Shown one piece after another: positions 61,855 to 64,000 of a stretch of 64,000 bases of DNA (its first letter is position 1; each line of letters opens with the position of its first letter). Source of the DNA: a bacterium (GTDB lineage: Bacteria; Chloroflexota; Anaerolineae; Caldilineales; Caldilineaceae); NCBI GenBank assembly GCA_016124945.1, contig WGMT01000014.1:27576-91575 (forward strand), given 5' to 3'. A program made the position numbers and the translations under genes. The notes beneath the pieces were generated by a model. That model did not search any database and was not told where the DNA came from. It saw nothing but the letters and a program-made list of their open reading frames with translations.

Positions 61855-62802
61855 ATGCTTGGTAAAAGCAGCATCAATCCACCGCCGGCTGTGCGTAGGA
61901 CGGCGCGCAAGAGTCGCATCTGGGATAGGACGTTGGCAGCGCAAAAACGCCGTTCCGGCCTAATCTTTGCGCTGCCTGCGTTTCTGTTCTTCGGCTTTTT
62001 CTACATTTACCCGTTGTTCAGCACCTTTCAGGTGAGTCTCTATTCGTGGAGCCTGTTGTCGACGCCTGAATTCTTGGGTTTGAACAATTACACCCGCCTT
62101 TTTTCGGATCGTGAGTTCATCAATTCGGTATGGGTGAGTTTCTACTATGCCCTTGGCGTGGTGGTGCCGATCTGGATTCTCGCCCTGGTGCTGGCGCTGG
62201 CTTTCAACCAGCAATTCGGCTTTCGTCAAGGGTATCTCACCATCTATTATCTGCCCGCCGTGATCTCGTTGACGGTCTGGTCGCTGATCTGGCTGCTCAT
62301 GTACAACCCCAGCTTCGGCCTCTTTACTGCCTTTCTAGAATTGTTTGGCATCCGCGGCACACGCATGCTCAACGACGCCCAGACCGCCATGCCCGCCATG
62401 CTCATCCTCAGCGTCTGGAAGGGGACGCCGGTCTACATGTTGATTCTGCTGGCCGGGCTGCGTTCGATCCCCGGTGATTACTACGAAGCCGCCAAGGTAG
62501 ACGGAGCGGAAGCGTGGGCGCGGCTCTGGTACATCACCCTACCGATGTTGCGTCCTGTCTTTTTGTACGTCATGGTGATCTCGATTATCGAAGCGTTTAA
62601 GGTCTTTACGCCGATGTACATCCTCACCAACGGCGGCCCAGGATCGGCGACGCGTGTGCTTTCCATGTTCATCTTTCAGAACGGCTTCCAGTTCTTGAAG
62701 ATGGGCTATGCCAGCGCAGCATCGGTGCTCTTCCTGTTCATTTTGTTGAGCATCAGCCTCTTCCAATTCCGCGTGCTGCGGCTGGGCTCATCGGATTCGT
62801 AA
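61855..62802 (+). CDS. Sugar ABC transporter permease (MalF/UgpA-like)
   Basis: A 315-residue permease with six likely helices: [52 protein letters not shown], and EAA loop [20 protein letters not shown]. It ends in a hydrophobic helix and basic tail. GAGGTG precedes ATG 61855. It pairs with the next gene. Confidence 0.93.
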   Translation: MLGKSSINPPPAVRRTARKSRIWDRTLAAQKRRSGLIFALPAFLFFGFFYIYPLFSTFQVSLYSWSLLSTPEFLGLNNYTRLFSDREFINSVWVSFYYALGVVVPIWILALVLALAFNQQFGFRQGYLTIYYLPAVISLTVWSLIWLLMYNPSFGLFTAFLELFGIRGTRMLNDAQTAMPAMLILSVWKGTPVYMLILLAGLRSIPGDYYEAAKVDGAEAWARLWYITLPMLRPVFLYVMVISIIEAFKVFTPMYILTNGGPGSATRVLSMFIFQNGFQFLKMGYASAASVLFLFILLSISLFQFRVLRLGSSDS

Positions 62803-62847
62803 TGGAATATATGAAACTGCGCAACAAGCAGCCATTGGGGATGAACT

Positions 62848-63681
62848 ATGTCGGGTAAAACAGTGCAGGTTGTGTGGAGAATTGTGCGGCAGGCGGTACT
62901 GCTGGCCGGGGCGATCCTCTTTTCGATGCCCATCATCTACATGGTTTCGGCGTCGCTGATGAGCGCGGAGGAACTCTTTTCGACGTCGGCGCAACTCTTT
63001 CCGTCGACTTTTCAATGGACCAACTTTGCCGAGGTCTTTGGCCGCTTTAACTTTGGGCGCTATTTGGGCAACAGTGTCATTGTCACCGGGGCTGTGGTGC
63101 TACTCAACCTCATCTTTTCGCCGATGGTGGGCTATAGCCTGGCTAAATTCGATTTTCCCGGCAAGAACATTCTCTTTTTCTTTATCCTGGCCACTGTGAT
63201 GGTGCCATTTACGGCCATCCTCATCCCGCTCTTTTTGATCATCCGCAGCCTGGATTGGGTGAACACCTACCAGGCGCTGATCCTGCCTTTCGCTATGTCG
63301 GCGTTCGGCATCTTCCTCATGCGCCAGTTCGCCCTGGCCGTACCCGACGACTATCTCGACGCCGCCCGTATCGACGGTGCCAGCGAATATCGCATCTACT
63401 TTCAGATTGTGCTACCCCTGCTGCAACCCGCCCTCATCACCCTGGCCATCATCGTCTTCGTGGCCATCTGGGACGAATTCCTGTGGATGTTGGTGGTCAC
63501 CACGGGTGACAATCTGCGCACCCTGCCCATCGGCCTGGCCAAGTTTGTGGAACAGTACACCACCCGCTTCGAGCTAATGATGGCCGGCTCCGTCGTCTCT
63601 GCCGCGCCGGTGGTGATCGTCTTCCTCTCCATTCAGCAGCGTTTCCTTCAGGGCATGGCGGGGCTGTCTGGGTTGAAGTGA
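62848..63681 (+). CDS. Sugar ABC transporter permease (MalG/UgpE-like)
   Basis: A 277-residue permease: [62 protein letters not shown] loop [20 protein letters not shown], and the C-terminal [19 protein letters not shown]. It is 45 nt after its partner. With the lipoprotein it makes a CUT1-type sugar importer; the ATPase is elsewhere. Confidence 0.93.
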   Translation: MSGKTVQVVWRIVRQAVLLAGAILFSMPIIYMVSASLMSAEELFSTSAQLFPSTFQWTNFAEVFGRFNFGRYLGNSVIVTGAVVLLNLIFSPMVGYSLAKFDFPGKNILFFFILATVMVPFTAILIPLFLIIRSLDWVNTYQALILPFAMSAFGIFLMRQFALAVPDDYLDAARIDGASEYRIYFQIVLPLLQPALITLAIIVFVAIWDEFLWMLVVTTGDNLRTLPIGLAKFVEQYTTRFELMMAGSVVSAAPVVIVFLSIQQRFLQGMAGLSGLK

Positions 63682-63709
63682 GGGAGAGCAGGTGGCAGGT
63701 AGCAGGTAG

Positions 63710-63835
63710 TCAATGTCACTAAGTTAAGCGCAGAGTGAGCACGCCCTCGTGCGGCTCTTCTGGTGTAAAGCCGCACGAGGGCGTGCTCACTCCGCGGATA
63801 TTCGAGTGTCGGTCGCTTAACTTAAGGACATTGAG
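63710..63835. repeat. Palindromic MITE-like element, family A copy 4 (complete, opposite orientation)
   Basis: 126 bp with inverted ends (TCAATGTCACTAAGTTAAGC at the left, complement ending at 63834-63835, two mismatches). The core arms GAGTGAGCACGCCCTCGTGC and complement form a long hairpin. The GATATTCGAGTGTCGGTC segment lies on the right, the reverse of copy 3. Confidence 0.8.
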
Positions 63836-63917
63836 CAGGTAGTAGGTGGCAGGTGGCTTGTTGTACGATCCTGATATAGATTGACAGAGTCAGCCGAGCA
63901 AAGGAGACTCTGAAGAG

Positions 63918-64000
63918 ATGACAAAACAGGTGTTGAAGAAGTACAGTGTTGCATTCAAACGACACGTGGTGTCGGAGTACGAACAAGGCAAGAGTGCGTA
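63918..64000 (+). CDS. Transposase N-terminal fragment (runs off the right edge)
   Basis: The visible 27 codons read MTKQVLKKYSVAFKRHVVSE then YEQGKSA, matching the start of IS3-type OrfA/helix-turn-helix transposases (SVAFKRxVVxEYExG). GGAG and GAAGAG lie upstream. The left end of the insertion sequence is probably near 63855-63880 (TGTACGATCCTGATATAGA). The rest is outside the window. Confidence 0.7.
   Translation, partial: MTKQVLKKYSVAFKRHVVSEYEQGKSA

Noticed and set aside
1..64000. tRNA, rRNA or riboswitch genes
   Set aside because: I looked through the intergenic stretches and saw no cloverleaf ends, rRNA signatures or known riboswitch cores; a covariance-model scan (tRNAscan-SE, Infernal) would be decisive.

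Overview
The window looks like one stretch of a GC-rich bacterial chromosome given over to uptake and catabolism of organic nitrogen compounds and sugars. No rRNA, tRNA or phylogenetic marker was seen. Gene content and style (repeated opine/peptide-type ABC systems, hydantoinase/oxoprolinase pairs, MalE/MalF/MalG-type sugar systems without an ATPase, heptameric intergenic repeats) fit a Chloroflexota (Caldilinea/Anaerolineae-like) organism; this is an inference, not something the sequence proves.

Layout. 1-9.1 kb (minus strand): two SelA-like PLP ammonia-lyase paralogues, an FGGY kinase, two tandem deacetylase-family amidohydrolases and a Dpp-type transporter without ATPases. 9.7-11.2 kb: a broken luciferase-like monooxygenase gene and a conserved hypothetical. 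11.3-21.3 kb (plus): a complete Dpp/Opp transporter (binding protein, two permeases, two ATPases) followed by hydantoinase B and A subunits. 21.5-24.3 kb: an RHH antitoxin with a decayed PIN toxin, two small membrane proteins, and an Rpn-type nuclease with a GIEK repeat. 24.4-28.2 kb (minus): a second hydantoinase A/B pair, divergent from a GntR/UTRA regulator. 29.7-34.8 kb (plus): a collapsed sugar operon in which remnants of a binding protein, a permease, an ATPase and a GH4 glycosidase lie in one chimeric reading frame, followed by a truncated hypothetical, a damaged Gfo/Idh/MocA gene and the tail of a TIM-barrel isomerase. 34.9 kb: a methyltransferase. 35.8-40.4 kb (minus): allantoate amidohydrolase, FadR-type regulator, ureidoglycine aminohydrolase and an allantoinase-type hydantoinase, together covering allantoin to ureidoglycolate. 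40.6-44.9 kb (minus): 2-oxo acid dehydrogenase E2, E1-beta, E1-alpha and an SDR. 45.3-52.4 kb (minus): acetamidase/formamidase, two amidohydrolases and a third Dpp-type transporter without ATPases. 53-63.7 kb: a DeoR regulator divergent from a sugar operon (cupin phosphoglucose isomerase, cupin and class I phosphomannose isomerases, BadF/NagK-type kinase, six-hairpin glycosidase, sugar-binding protein, two permeases). 63.9 kb: the start of a transposase.

How the genes work together. Transport operons bring in peptides, opines, ureides or hydantoin-like compounds. The cyclic amidases, M20 hydrolase, amidases and ammonia-lyases would release ammonia and keto acids, which the dehydrogenase complex could oxidise. 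Only one of the three intact Dpp-type systems carries ATPase genes and the sugar system carries none, so ATPases are probably shared.

The most unusual features are the chimeric operon remnant at 29.7-34.8 kb and the dense, structured intergenic repeats: a 127-bp element with inverted termini and a palindromic core, nested hairpins, and heptamer repeats that supply the C-terminal codons and stops of several proteins.
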